DNA of 64,000 nt from Pelomonas sp. Root1217 (GTDB lineage: Bacteria > Pseudomonadota > Gammaproteobacteria > Burkholderiales > Burkholderiaceae_C), in contig NZ_LMDC01000012.1 in the NCBI RefSeq assembly GCF_001425705.1, forward strand, positions 900,772 to 964,771, written 5' to 3'. The translations under genes were made by a program, and so were the position numbers. Shown here one piece after another: positions 52,271-61,861 of the stretch. The notes beneath the pieces are model-generated. The model was given only the letters and a program-made list of their open reading frames with translations. It was not told where the DNA came from and ran no database searches. The number at the start of each line of letters is the position of its first letter. The stretch's first letter is position 1.

Positions 52271-53290
52271 TCAGACCCGGCGCGGCGGCAGGCGTCGGGT
52301 CTCGCCGATGGCGAGCGTGAAGAACTCGTCCTCGCACAGACCCAGGTCGGCGCGCTGGCGGGTCAGCTGGCGGGGCGGCTCGTCCAGCGCCTCGTCGGTC
52401 AGCTCGAAGGTGCCCCAGTGCACGCCCAGCGAGCGCTTGGCGCCCAGGTCGGCGTGGATCTTCAGCGCTTCCTCGACATTGACATGCTGGCTCTGCATGA
52501 ACCAGCGCGGCTCGTAGGCGCCGATGGGGATCAGCGCGATGTCGAAGCTGCCGCCTTGATGAGGCTGCTGGCGCTCGGCGAAGCGCTCGCGGATGTCGGC
52601 GAAGTCGCGTGAATAGCCGGTGTCGCCGGCGAAGAAGAGCTGGCAGTCCGGTGCGAACACGGCGAAGCCGCCCCACAGCGTCTTCATGCGGTCGTTCAGT
52701 CCACGCGCCGACCAGTGCTGGGCCGGGACCAGCACGATATCTACGCCGGCGAGGCGCTCCGCCTGCCACCAGTCCAGTTCCACGACGCGCTCGATGCCGC
52801 GCGCCTGGAACCAGGCCTTGAGGCCCAGCGGCGCGACGAAGAGCGGGCTGCCGCCGGGCTGGTGGGCGAGGGCGCGCACCGAGGCCAGGTCGAGGTGGTC
52901 GTAATGGTTGTGCGAGACCAGGACGGCGTCGATGTGCGGCAGCTGTGCCAGCGTCAGCCCTGGCGGCTGCTCGCGCTTCGGGCCGGCAAATGACAGCGGC
53001 GAGGCGCGCTCGGAAAAGACCGGGTCGGTCAGCAGGTTCAGGCCGCCCAATTGGGCCAACACGGTGGCGTGGCCGATCCAGGTCACCGCCGGCTGCTGCG
53101 CAGCGCCGTGGTTGGCGCGGATGAAGCCGAGATCGGCCGGTTGCGTCGGGATGGGTTCGGTCGGGCGCGGCGGCAGGCCGCGGCGCGAGGCGTTCCAGCG
53201 CCAGCGGATCACGTCCGCCAGCGACTTGGGCTCGAAGTCGCCGTGGTTGTTCTGGAAGCCGCCGTTGCGGTGATGAGGCGGGAGCTTCAC
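52271..53290 (-). CDS. MBL-fold metallohydrolase (NAPE-PLD/UlaG-like)
   Basis: A 339-residue metallo-beta-lactamase-fold hydrolase. TWIGHATVL opens the fold, SHNHYDHLD is the HxHxDH metal motif, and QHWSARG, FAGDTGY and GVHWGTFELTDE supply later ligands. The N-terminal HHRNGGFQNN and overall pattern resemble NAPE-phospholipase D-like proteins. The start is GTG at 53290, overlapping the globin stop (GTGA), so the two are translationally coupled. The natural substrate is unknown. Confidence 0.88.
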   Translation of the reverse strand: MKLPPHHRNGGFQNNHGDFEPKSLADVIRWRWNASRRGLPPRPTEPIPTQPADLGFIRANHGAAQQPAVTWIGHATVLAQLGGLNLLTDPVFSERASPLSFAGPKREQPPGLTLAQLPHIDAVLVSHNHYDHLDLASVRALAHQPGGSPLFVAPLGLKAWFQARGIERVVELDWWQAERLAGVDIVLVPAQHWSARGLNDRMKTLWGGFAVFAPDCQLFFAGDTGYSRDFADIRERFAERQQPHQGGSFDIALIPIGAYEPRWFMQSQHVNVEEALKIHADLGAKRSLGVHWGTFELTDEALDEPPRQLTRQRADLGLCEDEFFTLAIGETRRLPPRRV

Positions 53291-53760
53291 TTCGTCACGA
53301 TGTCGCGGTGGGAGAAGGCCATGCGGGCCAGCAACTGGTTCTGTACGCCGAAGGGCACGTTGGCCCTGTCCATGGCGCGCTGCAGGTGCTCGACCAGGGT
53401 GTTGAAGTCGCCCTTGCCAATGCCCAGGTGGGCGTGCGCGTCCTTCATGCCCACGCCGTCATAGACGCAGGGGCCGCCGGCAACGACGCAGAAGTAATCC
53501 GCCAGCACGCGCTTGAGGTGCTTCATGTTGATGCCGTCGAAGAAGCGCGCGATGCGCGCGTCCTCCAGCAAGGCGTCGTAGAAATCGTTGGTGAAGCGCT
53601 GGATGGCTTCCTGGCCGCCGAGCTGCTGGTAGAGCAGGTCATCGTGGGGAATCGGTGCCACGCCGGGGCGTACCGTGCTGGCCTGCGTCTGGGCATGGGC
53701 CAACGGCACGGCCAGGATCAAGGCCAGGGTGAGGGTGGCGAAGGACAGTCGGGACTTCAT
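53287..53760 (-). CDS. Group 1 truncated hemoglobin with signal peptide
   Basis: A 157-residue protein. Signal peptide MKSRLSFATLTLALILAVPLAHA directs export, unusual for a globin. The mature part is a 2-over-2 truncated globin: YQQLGGQEAIQRFTNDFYDAL, ARFFDGINMKHLKRVLADYF and the proximal His in MKDAHAHLGI. Two Cys (YFCVVAGGPCVYDG) could form a disulfide in the periplasm. Such globins bind oxygen or NO. Coupled to the MBL hydrolase by overlap. Confidence 0.88.
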   Translation of the reverse strand: MKSRLSFATLTLALILAVPLAHAQTQASTVRPGVAPIPHDDLLYQQLGGQEAIQRFTNDFYDALLEDARIARFFDGINMKHLKRVLADYFCVVAGGPCVYDGVGMKDAHAHLGIGKGDFNTLVEHLQRAMDRANVPFGVQNQLLARMAFSHRDIVTK

Positions 53761-53915
53761 CGGGCGGGCGTGGCAGGTGACCGGCGAGTCTAGCGATGGG
53801 GCCCTGGCCGTGGCGCGCCGGGTCGGCGGGTATTCGTGCGCCGGTCACGGTCCGCCGGCCGGCTAGGCACCCTTGCGCTCGCCCCGGATTCGCGGGCACG
53901 GCATGATGCGGCCCC

Positions 53916-54665
53916 ATGGGCGGGACGCGGCGGTGTTGGATGCGAAGGAGCGTGGGCGGCATGGCCGCGCTGCTGCTGTGCCCGCTTGCCGGTGCCGACC
54001 CTGCCCGGCCGCTGGTGATGCTGGTGGAGACCAGCGCGCTGATGCCGCATGCCCGCATCGAGGGCGACCGCGTCATCGAAGGCCTGAACCTGGACATCGG
54101 CCAGGCCCTGGCGCGGCGCCTGGGCCGCGACCTGGTGGCCCGCCCGACACCGCGCAAGCGCCTGGCCGAGGCCCTGCAGCGCGGCGAGGGCGACCTGCTG
54201 TGCGACTACCAGAGCGACTGGCTGCCCGGTGCCTTCGCTTGGAGCCGGCCCTTCCTGCCCGACCAGGCCCTGCTCATCAGTGCCGCCGCGGTGCCGCCAC
54301 CGGCCTCGTTGACAGCGTTGACAGGGCAGCCCATCGGCACGGTGCGCGGCTATGTCTATCCGGAGATGGCGGACGCACTGCGATCAGGCTTCCTGCGCGA
54401 CGACGCGCCCGATGCGGTGGCCAATCTGCAGAAACTCGAACTCGGCCGCATCCGCCATGCGTTGACCGGCCGGCGCGTGCTGGAGTACCAGCAGCGCATC
54501 GGCCACTTCAAGCTACCGCTGCATCCGCCGCTGGTCGTGTCGGAAGTGCTGGCCCAGTGCGCGTTGTCTCCGAGCAGCCCGGTGGGCCTGGCGGCGTTGA
54601 ACACCGCCATCCAGGGTCTGGTCGGCGAAGGCGAACTGAATCGCCTGCTGGCCAGGTACCGCTGA
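53916..54665 (+). CDS. Periplasmic solute-binding protein family 3
   Basis: A 249-residue exported protein resembling the amino-acid binding SBP_bac_3 family: LVMLVETSALMP, EGLNLDIGQALARRLG, RKRLAEALQRGEGDLLCDY, GTVRGYVYPE and a C-terminal NTAIQGLVGEGELNRLLARYR. No ABC permease gene is nearby, so it may be a stand-alone sensor-like binding protein. The second ATG (53940), starting MRRSVGGMAALLLCPLAGA, would give a cleaner signal peptide. Repeat copy 3 begins 9 bases after its stop. Confidence 0.82.
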   Translation: MGGTRRCWMRRSVGGMAALLLCPLAGADPARPLVMLVETSALMPHARIEGDRVIEGLNLDIGQALARRLGRDLVARPTPRKRLAEALQRGEGDLLCDYQSDWLPGAFAWSRPFLPDQALLISAAAVPPPASLTALTGQPIGTVRGYVYPEMADALRSGFLRDDAPDAVANLQKLELGRIRHALTGRRVLEYQQRIGHFKLPLHPPLVVSEVLAQCALSPSSPVGLAALNTAIQGLVGEGELNRLLARYR

Positions 54666-54674
54666 ACCCTCAGC

Positions 54675-54756
54675 CTTGCAGGCCGCGCCAAGCCAGCGGC
54701 TTGGCCCTTCGCCAGGCACAGGCCGTCCACTGGACGCCCTGTGTCCGGGCTCAGCC
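54675..54756 (+). repeat. Intergenic structured repeat, copy 3 (middle section only)
   Basis: About 82 bases matching the middle of copy 2 (39034-39114): CTTGCAG, CCGCG, CTTCG, CAGGCACA, CCACTGG, TGTGTCCGG and CTCAGCC are shared in order. Between them lie stems with different sequence but kept pairing: GCCAAGCC (54687-54694) / GGCTTGGC (54698-54705), and CACAGG-C-CGTCCA / TGGACG-C-CCTGTG (54717-54743). The end overlaps the cphA stop codon. Confidence 0.72.
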
Positions 54757-57324
54757 TGCGGCAATGCGCTGGGCCAGATGGGCCAGCGCTTCTTCCACCT
54801 GATCCACCAGCACCAGGCAGAGATCGCCCGGCTGCAGGCGCTCCAGTGCGCGGTCGATGGCCGTGAACTCGCCGACGATCTCTTCGATATGCCGGGTGCG
54901 AGACGCGCCTTCCAGCCCGGCACGCAGCAGGGCCACGACCTCGCCGGCTGCTCGGCCGCGCTGGCAGGCGTCTTCGTAAAGGATGACTTCGTCGAAGGCG
55001 CCACCGAGGATCTCGGTCTGCACGCGGATGTCCTCGTCGCGGCGGTCGCCGGCGCCGCTGATGACGACGCTGCGGGTCTTGGCCGGCAATGCCGCGACGG
55101 CGCCGACCAGGGCCTTCATCGCGTCGCCGTTGTGGCCGTAGTCGGCGATAACGGTGGCGCCGCGGTAGTCCATGACGTTGAAGCGGCCCGGCGCGTTGTC
55201 GGCGTCATTGGCGAAGCTGGCCACGCCGCGGCGGATGGTGTCCCAGTCCAGGCCCACAGCCCAGGCCGCGGCCACCGAAGCCATCGCGTTCTCGACCTGG
55301 AAGCCGATCAGGCCGCCCCGCGTCAGCGGGATGTCGCGCAGCGGGATGCTCTCGCGCCAGACGCCCTGCGCCGCGACGAGTTGGTCGCCGTCCACGTAGA
55401 CGCAGCGCTTGCCCTGCGCGCGGTGGGTGGCCATCACCGGGTGGTGGCGGTCGGCGGCGAAATAGATGACCTGGCCGGGGCAGACCGAGCTCATGCTGGC
55501 CGTCAGCGGGTCGGTGGCGTTCAGCACCGCATAGCCGTTGGGTGCCACGTTCTGCACGATGACGCGCTTGACCAGTACCAGGTCCTCCGCCGTGTGCAGG
55601 AAGTTCATGCCGAGGTGGTCGCCCGCGCCGACGTTGGTGACCACGGCGACCTGGCAGCGGTCGAAGCCCAGGCCTTCACGCAGGATGCCGCCGCGGGCGG
55701 TCTCCAGCACGGCGGCCTCGACGTCGGGGTGCATCAACACATTGCGGGCGCTTTTGGGGCCGGAGCAGTCGCCGCTGTCGATCTGGCGGCCATCGACGTA
55801 GACACCGTCGGTGTTGGTCATGCCGACCTTGAGGCCGCAGCTGGCGAACAAGTGCGCGATCAGCCGCGTGACGGTGGTCTTGCCATTCGTGCCGGTGACG
55901 GCGACGACGGGGATGCGGCCGTCCTCGGCCATGCCGCCCGATTTGTTGCCGGTGCCGAACAGATGGCCGACGATGCCCTCGCCGACATTGCGGCCCTTGC
56001 CATAGCTCGGGCTCAGGTGCATGCGCAGGCCCGGTGCCGCGTTGACCTCGACGATGCCGCCGCTGATCTCTTCGAGCGGCCGCAGCACGTTCTCGGCGAC
56101 GACGTCAACACCGCAGACGTGCAGGCCGACGACCTGGGCCGCGGCAATGGCGCGCGCGGCCACCTCCGGGTGGACGTCGTCCGTCACGTCGGTGGCGGTG
56201 CCGCCGGTGGACAGGTTGGCGTTGTTGCGCAGGATGACCCGCTGGCCCTTCTCCGGCACCGACTCGGGCGCCAGGCCCTGCTGGGTCAGGCGCGCGACGG
56301 CGATGTCGTCGAAGCGGATCTTGGTCAGCGAGGTCGCATGGCCGTCACCGCGGCGCGGGTCGGCATTGACCTTGTCGACCAACTGCTTGACCGTGTGCAC
56401 GCCGTCGCCGATGACATGCGGCGGATCGCGTCGCGCGGCGGCGATCAGCTTGTCGCCGATGACGAGCAGCCGGTAGTCGGAGCCAGGCAGGAACTTCTCG
56501 ACCATGACGGGGCCGATCTCGTCGGCCGCCTTGTAAGCGGCCTCGAGCCCCAGGCGTGTCGTCACGTTGACGGTCACGCCCTTGCCCTGGTTGCCGTCCT
56601 GCGGTTTGACGACGACGGGCAGGCCGATCTCCTGGGCCACGGCCCAGGCATCGTCCACCGAGTCGACCGGCCGGCCGATGGGCACCGGCACGCCGGCGGC
56701 CTGCAGCAGGCGCTTGCACAGGTCCTTGTCCTGGGCGATGGATTCGGAAACGGCGCTGGTCGCGTCGACCTCGGCGGCCCAGATGCGGCGCTGCTTGGCG
56801 CCCCAGCCGAACTGCACCAGGCTGCCTTGCGTGAGGCGGCGGTAGGGAATGCCGCGCGCCAGGGCCGCATTGACGATGGAGCCGGTCGAAGGGCCGAGGC
56901 GGATGTCCTCGTCCAGCTCGCGCAGTTGCCCGATGACGGCGTCGGCGTCGAATTCACCACCATTCAGCGCGGCCAGCACCAGCTTGAGCGCCTGCTCGAA
57001 GGCCAGCCGGCCGACATCTTCCTCGCTGTACTCGATGACGATCTGGTAGGTGCCGGACTCGGGCGTGACATGGGTCTGGCTGAAGGTCACCGGGCAGCCG
57101 GCCTGGGCCTGCAGGGCCAGCGTGGCCTGCTCGAGCACCTGGGCCAGCGAGGCGTCGCGGCGCAGCTCGCCGACGGTGGGAAAGAGCTGGCGCAGCCGCG
57201 GCTCGAAGCCGGGCAGGCGCTCGAGCGAGCGCTCGGACTCGTTGCAATGCACGACGGCTTCGATGGCCGTGTGGCGGCTCCACATGTTCGGGCCGCGCAG
57301 CGCGCGGGTGCGGGAAACGTCCAT
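54751..57324 (-). CDS. cphA: Cyanophycin synthetase
   Basis: An 857-residue enzyme that builds the storage polymer multi-L-arginyl-poly-L-aspartate. An N-terminal domain starting RTRALRGPNMWSR is followed by an ATP-grasp domain (about 220-465, VVVKPQDGNQGKGV, EVNAAPGLRMH) that adds Asp. A Mur-ligase domain (about 470-857) has an intact P-loop GTNGKTT at 478-484 and adds Arg. Length is within the CphA1 range. Fourteen bases downstream of the degenerate CphA' gene; both are read away from the ABC transporter operon. Confidence 0.96.
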   Translation of the reverse strand: MDVSRTRALRGPNMWSRHTAIEAVVHCNESERSLERLPGFEPRLRQLFPTVGELRRDASLAQVLEQATLALQAQAGCPVTFSQTHVTPESGTYQIVIEYSEEDVGRLAFEQALKLVLAALNGGEFDADAVIGQLRELDEDIRLGPSTGSIVNAALARGIPYRRLTQGSLVQFGWGAKQRRIWAAEVDATSAVSESIAQDKDLCKRLLQAAGVPVPIGRPVDSVDDAWAVAQEIGLPVVVKPQDGNQGKGVTVNVTTRLGLEAAYKAADEIGPVMVEKFLPGSDYRLLVIGDKLIAAARRDPPHVIGDGVHTVKQLVDKVNADPRRGDGHATSLTKIRFDDIAVARLTQQGLAPESVPEKGQRVILRNNANLSTGGTATDVTDDVHPEVAARAIAAAQVVGLHVCGVDVVAENVLRPLEEISGGIVEVNAAPGLRMHLSPSYGKGRNVGEGIVGHLFGTGNKSGGMAEDGRIPVVAVTGTNGKTTVTRLIAHLFASCGLKVGMTNTDGVYVDGRQIDSGDCSGPKSARNVLMHPDVEAAVLETARGGILREGLGFDRCQVAVVTNVGAGDHLGMNFLHTAEDLVLVKRVIVQNVAPNGYAVLNATDPLTASMSSVCPGQVIYFAADRHHPVMATHRAQGKRCVYVDGDQLVAAQGVWRESIPLRDIPLTRGGLIGFQVENAMASVAAAWAVGLDWDTIRRGVASFANDADNAPGRFNVMDYRGATVIADYGHNGDAMKALVGAVAALPAKTRSVVISGAGDRRDEDIRVQTEILGGAFDEVILYEDACQRGRAAGEVVALLRAGLEGASRTRHIEEIVGEFTAIDRALERLQPGDLCLVLVDQVEEALAHLAQRIAAG

Positions 57325-57338
57325 GAGTCGTGTTCTTT

Positions 57339-59513
57339 TCAGGCGAGGTGCAGGTTGGGCACGAAGGTGTCGAGCCCGGCGGCGATCAGCTCGGGCGAGA
57401 TGCCCAGGGCCCAGGCGGCGGCGACGGCGGCGAGCAGCGTCGAGGCATCGACGGCCTGGTCGCCGAAGCGGCGCAGCAGGGCCTCGATGTTGGCGCCCGG
57501 CGTCTCGGCCGGGCCATGGGCCAGTACGGCGGCGCCGCCGCGCAGGAAGACGGCGCGCCCGCCGCGGTCGCGGTGGTGCTGCAGGGCCTCGAGGCCGCCG
57601 TCCTCTGCGTAGAAGACCACCTCGCCGTCGCTCAGCTCGGCCATGTCCACCAGGCGCGGGTGGGCGGCATTGAGCACGCTGGCGCCGTCGCTGAGCACGA
57701 CGTCGACCTGGGTGCGCAGCACCTTGTAGAGCTGGTCGATGTCCTGCACGTCGAACTCCGCCAGCGCGTCTATGCCGTCCATGTCGGTGACGACGCCGAC
57801 GGCGGCGCGGTCATAGGCCAGGCCATCGCGCAGGATGGAGGTGGCATCGTTCTCGATGACGACGGCGTTGACGCCGCGGTTCATCAGGAGGCGGTGGGCG
57901 GCGTCCCAGCGGGCGCTGTCGCGCTTCTCGACGCGGCGCGTGCCCAGGAACAGGCCGTCGCGGCAGGCCAGGCCGACATGGCGGCCGTTCAGGTGCAGCA
58001 GCCAGGCGACCAGGCGCGTGATCTGGCGCCCGCCGCGCGAGCCGGCCACGCCGACGATGGGAATGCGGCCGGTCTCGTCCTCGGCGAAGAGGTGGTCGAT
58101 GATGGCCTGGCCGACGGGCTGCGGCGCGCCGCCCGCGGGTTTGAGGTGCATCAGCAGACCCGGGCCGGCGTTCACTTCGACGATGGCGCCGCCGGTCTCG
58201 GACAGCGGCTTGGAGATGTCCTCGGTGACGAGGTCGACGCCGGCGATGTCCAGGCCCACGGTGCGGGCGGCCAGCGACACGGCATGCGCCACCTCGGGGT
58301 GGACCTCGGGCGTGCAGTCGATGGACACGTTGCCATTGCGCTGGATCAGCACGGCCTTGCCGGCCGCGGGCACGGCCTCGGGCGACATGCCCTGGCGTTG
58401 CAGGTCGAGCAGCAGGGCGGTGTCTTCGTGCACGCGGATGCGGTTGAGCGGGAAGTCCTCGCTCAGGCCGCGGCGCGGATCGGTGTTGATCTGGCTTTCG
58501 ACCAGTTGCTCCACGGTCTGGCGGCCGTCGCCGTGCACCCAGGCGGCTTCGCCGCGCGCGGCCGCCACCACCTGGCCGCCGACGACGAGCACGCGGTGCT
58601 CGTTGCCGGGGATGTAGCGCTCCACGAGCACCGAGGAGCCGTGGCGGGCCGCCAGCGCGAAGGCGGCCTCGCAGTCGGCCTCGGTCGCGATATCCAGGGA
58701 GACGCCGCGGCCATGGTTGCCGTCGCTGGGCTTGACGACGACCGGCAGCCCGAGGTCCTGCGCGGCGGCCCAGGCCTCGGCGGCGGTCTTGACCTCCTGG
58801 CCTTCCGGCACGGGCACGCCCACGGCCTTCAGCAGCGTCTTGGTCAGGTCCTTGTCGCTGGCAATGCCTTCGGCAATGGCGCTGGTCATGTCGGTCTCGG
58901 CCGTCCAGATGCGGCGCTGGCGCGCGCCGTGGCCGAGCTGCACCAGGTTGCCGTCGTTCAGGCGGATGTGGGGGATGCGGCGGTCCGTGGCCGCGGCGAC
59001 GATGGCCGCCGTGGAGGGACCCAGGTAGCAGTCGTCCAGCTTGTCGCGCACGCGGGCCACCGCGGCGGACGCGTCGAAGGGCTGGTCGTTGATGACGGCC
59101 ATGATCAAGGCGTGACCCTCGGCCAGGGCCGCGCGGGCGACCTGCTCGTCACGCGCCCGGAACACCATGCGGTAGACGCCGCGCTGGCTGGTGGAGCGCG
59201 TCTGGCCGAAGCCGGTCGGCATGCCGGCCAGGTTGAGCAGCTCGATGACGATGTGCTCCAGCACATGGCCGCACCAGGTGCCTTCGGTCAGCCGCTCCAG
59301 GAAGCCGCCGCGTTCACCGACGCCGCAGTGGTGCTCGACGAGGTTGGGCAGGGCGGCCGTCAGGCGCTCGTTGAAGCCCGGCAATAGATGACTGGGGTGG
59401 TCTTCCAGCTCGCCGAGGTCCAGCCAGACCTCCAGCACCGGCCGGTAGGTCCACATATTGGGCCCGCGCAGGTAGTTGATGCGCAGCAGGCGGATGTCGT
59501 TCTTCTGGCTCAT
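57339..59513 (-). CDS. Cyanophycin synthetase-like protein CphA' with degenerate Mur-ligase P-loop
   Basis: A 724-residue paralogue of the next gene. The N-terminal GPNMW region and ATP-grasp domain (LPVVVKPSDGNHGRGV, VEVNAGPGLLMHLKPAGG) are well kept. In the Mur-ligase-like domain the P-loop GTNGKTT is replaced by GSRGGRQ (491-497), lacking the phosphate-binding Lys and Thr, and the C-terminal substrate domain is shorter. It probably cannot perform Arg ligation at that site. Such second copies, called CphA' in proteobacteria, accompany cphA. First gene of the cphA'-cphA pair. Confidence 0.9.
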   Translation of the reverse strand: MSQKNDIRLLRINYLRGPNMWTYRPVLEVWLDLGELEDHPSHLLPGFNERLTAALPNLVEHHCGVGERGGFLERLTEGTWCGHVLEHIVIELLNLAGMPTGFGQTRSTSQRGVYRMVFRARDEQVARAALAEGHALIMAVINDQPFDASAAVARVRDKLDDCYLGPSTAAIVAAATDRRIPHIRLNDGNLVQLGHGARQRRIWTAETDMTSAIAEGIASDKDLTKTLLKAVGVPVPEGQEVKTAAEAWAAAQDLGLPVVVKPSDGNHGRGVSLDIATEADCEAAFALAARHGSSVLVERYIPGNEHRVLVVGGQVVAAARGEAAWVHGDGRQTVEQLVESQINTDPRRGLSEDFPLNRIRVHEDTALLLDLQRQGMSPEAVPAAGKAVLIQRNGNVSIDCTPEVHPEVAHAVSLAARTVGLDIAGVDLVTEDISKPLSETGGAIVEVNAGPGLLMHLKPAGGAPQPVGQAIIDHLFAEDETGRIPIVGVAGSRGGRQITRLVAWLLHLNGRHVGLACRDGLFLGTRRVEKRDSARWDAAHRLLMNRGVNAVVIENDATSILRDGLAYDRAAVGVVTDMDGIDALAEFDVQDIDQLYKVLRTQVDVVLSDGASVLNAAHPRLVDMAELSDGEVVFYAEDGGLEALQHHRDRGGRAVFLRGGAAVLAHGPAETPGANIEALLRRFGDQAVDASTLLAAVAAAWALGISPELIAAGLDTFVPNLHLA

Positions 59514-59614
59514 GGAGCGTATCGAGTAAGGGGTTGTGCGCGGTGCAATCGCGTGGAATTGTGCGCTGAACTCATGGCGGAGAATCGCCGCAGCCCGTAA
59601 GAGCCAACAACAAC

Positions 59615-61861
59615 ATGCAAGACCTTCCCTCCGCTGCAGTGCTTCATCCCCAAACAGCCGTCCTTCAGGGGCGACTCATGGCTGGCGAGAACGTGGTGGC
59701 CCTGCTGGAGGTTGACCTGGATGCCCAGGGCCACTTCGCGCAAGGGCTGATCGCGCTGACGAATTCACGCCTGCTGGCCCTCGATCCCACCAGCGCCAGT
59801 TGGGCAGAACACACGCTGGTGCCGGGCTTGAGCCTCAAGCTCAGCGACCATGGCGGCCTGGCCTTCATGGAGCTGTTCGACGCCGACCGGCGCTTGGCCC
59901 GCTGGCGTTTCACGCTGGCCTGCAATCCGGTGGCGGTGCGCTTTGCCGACGCCTTCAGCCGCGAGGTGCAGCGCCTGTCAGGCCATGTCGTGCTCGAAGA
60001 GGCCGATGACGGCGAGGACTCGGCCTTCGATTTCGGCGAGGCCAGCAAACCACCGAGCACATGGGTGCTGCTGCGGCTGTGGCGCTTTGCGCGGCCCTAC
60101 CGGGGCCAGCTCTTGCTGGGCTTCTCGCTCATGCTCGGCTCGATTGGCGCAACCCTGGTGGCGCCTTACCTGAGCATGCCGCTGATGGACAGGGTGCTGA
60201 TCCCGTTCCAGAACGGCCAGTCGATCGACACCAGGCTGGTCGGGTCGCTGCTGGGTGGCCTGCTGGGTGCGGCGTTGTTCTCGTGGTTGCTGGGCTGGGC
60301 CAAGACCTATCTGCTGGCGCTGGTGTCCGAGCGCATTGCCGCCGATCTGCGCACGGCGACCTTCGACCATCTGCTCGGCCTGTCGCTCGAATACTTCGGC
60401 AACAAGCGCACCGGCGACCTGATGGCGCGCATCGGCTCCGAGACCGACCGCATCAGCGTGTTCCTGAGCCTGCATGCGCTGGACTTCATCACCGATGTGC
60501 TGATGCTCCTGATGATCTCGGCGATCCTGTTCAACATCCACCCCGGCCTGGCGCTGGCCACGCTGGTACCGCTGCCCTTCATCGCCTGGATGATTCATCT
60601 GGTGCGAGACCGGCTGCGCACCGGCTTCGAGAAGATCGACCGCGTCTGGGGCGAGGTCACCAACATCCTGGCCGACACCATCCCGGGCATCCGCGTCGTC
60701 AAGGCCTTTGCCCAGGAGAGGCGCGAGGCGCAGCGCTTTCGGGAGGCCAACGCCAAGAACCTGGTCGTGAACGACCGCCTCAACAAGACCTGGAGCCTGT
60801 TCGGGCCCACGGTCTCGCTGCTGACCGAAATGGGCCTGCTCGTCGTCTGGGGCGTGGGCATCTGGCTGATCTCGCATCAAAGCATCACGGTCGGCACGCT
60901 GACCGCCTTCCTGGCCTACATCGGCCGCTTCTATGGCCGGCTGGATTCGATGAGCCGCATCGTCTCCGTGACGCAAAAGGCCGCGGCGGGCTCCAAGCGC
61001 ATCTTCGACATCCTCGACCACGTCTCCAACGTGCCCGACCCGGTCAACCCTCAGCCCTTCGAGAACGTGACCGGCGCGATCTCCATGCAGAGCCTGGACT
61101 TCCGCTACGGTTCGCGCTCGGTCATCCGCAACCTCAACCTCGACATCCGCCCCGGCGAGATGGTGGGCCTGGTGGGCCACAGCGGCTCGGGCAAGAGCAC
61201 GCTGGTCAACCTGATCTGCCGCTTCTATGACGTGACCGAGGGCGCCATCAAGGTCGATGGCGTGGACCTGCGGCGCATCAGGGTGACCGATTACCGCCGC
61301 CACATCGGCCTCGTGCTGCAGGAGCCCTTCCTGTTCTTCGGCACCATCGCCGAGAACATCGCCTACGGCAAGCCCGAGGCCACGCGCGACGAGATCGTCG
61401 CCGCCGCGCGCGCCGCGCATGCTCACGAGTTCATCCTGCGGTTGCCGCATGGTTATGACAGCCTCGTCGGCGAGCGCGGCCAGGGCCTGTCGGGCGGCGA
61501 ACGCCAGCGCATCTCCATCGCCCGCGCGCTGCTGATCGATCCGGCCATCCTCATCCTCGACGAAGCGACCTCAGCCGTGGACACCGAGACCGAGAAGGAG
61601 ATCCAGCGCGCGCTGGACAATCTCGTCAAGGGCCGCACCACCATCGCCATCGCCCACCGCCTGTCGACCCTGCGCAAGGCCGACCGCCTCGTCGTCATGG
61701 ACCGCGGCGAGATCGTCGAGCTGGGGCCGCATGACGAGCTGATCTCCCGCCAGGGCCACTATTGGCGCCTCTGGGAAGCTCAGGTCCGCCGCGTGGACCA
61801 GGAAGACCTGGAGGAACACGTCGTCGCCCCCAACCCCAGCGCCCACACCACCGATGCTTGA
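59615..61861 (+). CDS. ABC exporter (fused permease-ATPase), cyanophycin-associated
   Basis: A 748-residue half-transporter. Residues 1-140 form a soluble beta-rich domain ([30 protein letters not shown]) resembling a PH/GRAM-like fold. Next comes a six-helix exporter domain (150-460), then an ATPase with Walker [11 protein letters not shown]-loop LQEPF, signature LSGGERQR, Walker [11 protein letters not shown] and H-loop AIAHR. Transporters of this type next to CphA' are known as cyanophycin-metabolism-associated; the cargo is unknown. Divergent from cphA' by 101 bases. The stop overlaps the RidA start by 8 bases. Confidence 0.92.
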   Translation: MQDLPSAAVLHPQTAVLQGRLMAGENVVALLEVDLDAQGHFAQGLIALTNSRLLALDPTSASWAEHTLVPGLSLKLSDHGGLAFMELFDADRRLARWRFTLACNPVAVRFADAFSREVQRLSGHVVLEEADDGEDSAFDFGEASKPPSTWVLLRLWRFARPYRGQLLLGFSLMLGSIGATLVAPYLSMPLMDRVLIPFQNGQSIDTRLVGSLLGGLLGAALFSWLLGWAKTYLLALVSERIAADLRTATFDHLLGLSLEYFGNKRTGDLMARIGSETDRISVFLSLHALDFITDVLMLLMISAILFNIHPGLALATLVPLPFIAWMIHLVRDRLRTGFEKIDRVWGEVTNILADTIPGIRVVKAFAQERREAQRFREANAKNLVVNDRLNKTWSLFGPTVSLLTEMGLLVVWGVGIWLISHQSITVGTLTAFLAYIGRFYGRLDSMSRIVSVTQKAAAGSKRIFDILDHVSNVPDPVNPQPFENVTGAISMQSLDFRYGSRSVIRNLNLDIRPGEMVGLVGHSGSGKSTLVNLICRFYDVTEGAIKVDGVDLRRIRVTDYRRHIGLVLQEPFLFFGTIAENIAYGKPEATRDEIVAAARAAHAHEFILRLPHGYDSLVGERGQGLSGGERQRISIARALLIDPAILILDEATSAVDTETEKEIQRALDNLVKGRTTIAIAHRLSTLRKADRLVVMDRGEIVELGPHDELISRQGHYWRLWEAQVRRVDQEDLEEHVVAPNPSAHTTDA

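Noticed and set aside
54676-57612. 978-residue open frame on the plus strand opposite cphA
   Set aside because: It is an antisense shadow of a GC-rich gene. The translation is rich in Arg, Ala, Gly, His and Val without motifs, while the minus strand encodes a complete cyanophycin synthetase.
57330-59387. 685-residue plus-strand frame opposite cphA'
   Set aside because: Same shadow pattern; cphA' on the minus strand has intact ATP-grasp motifs.
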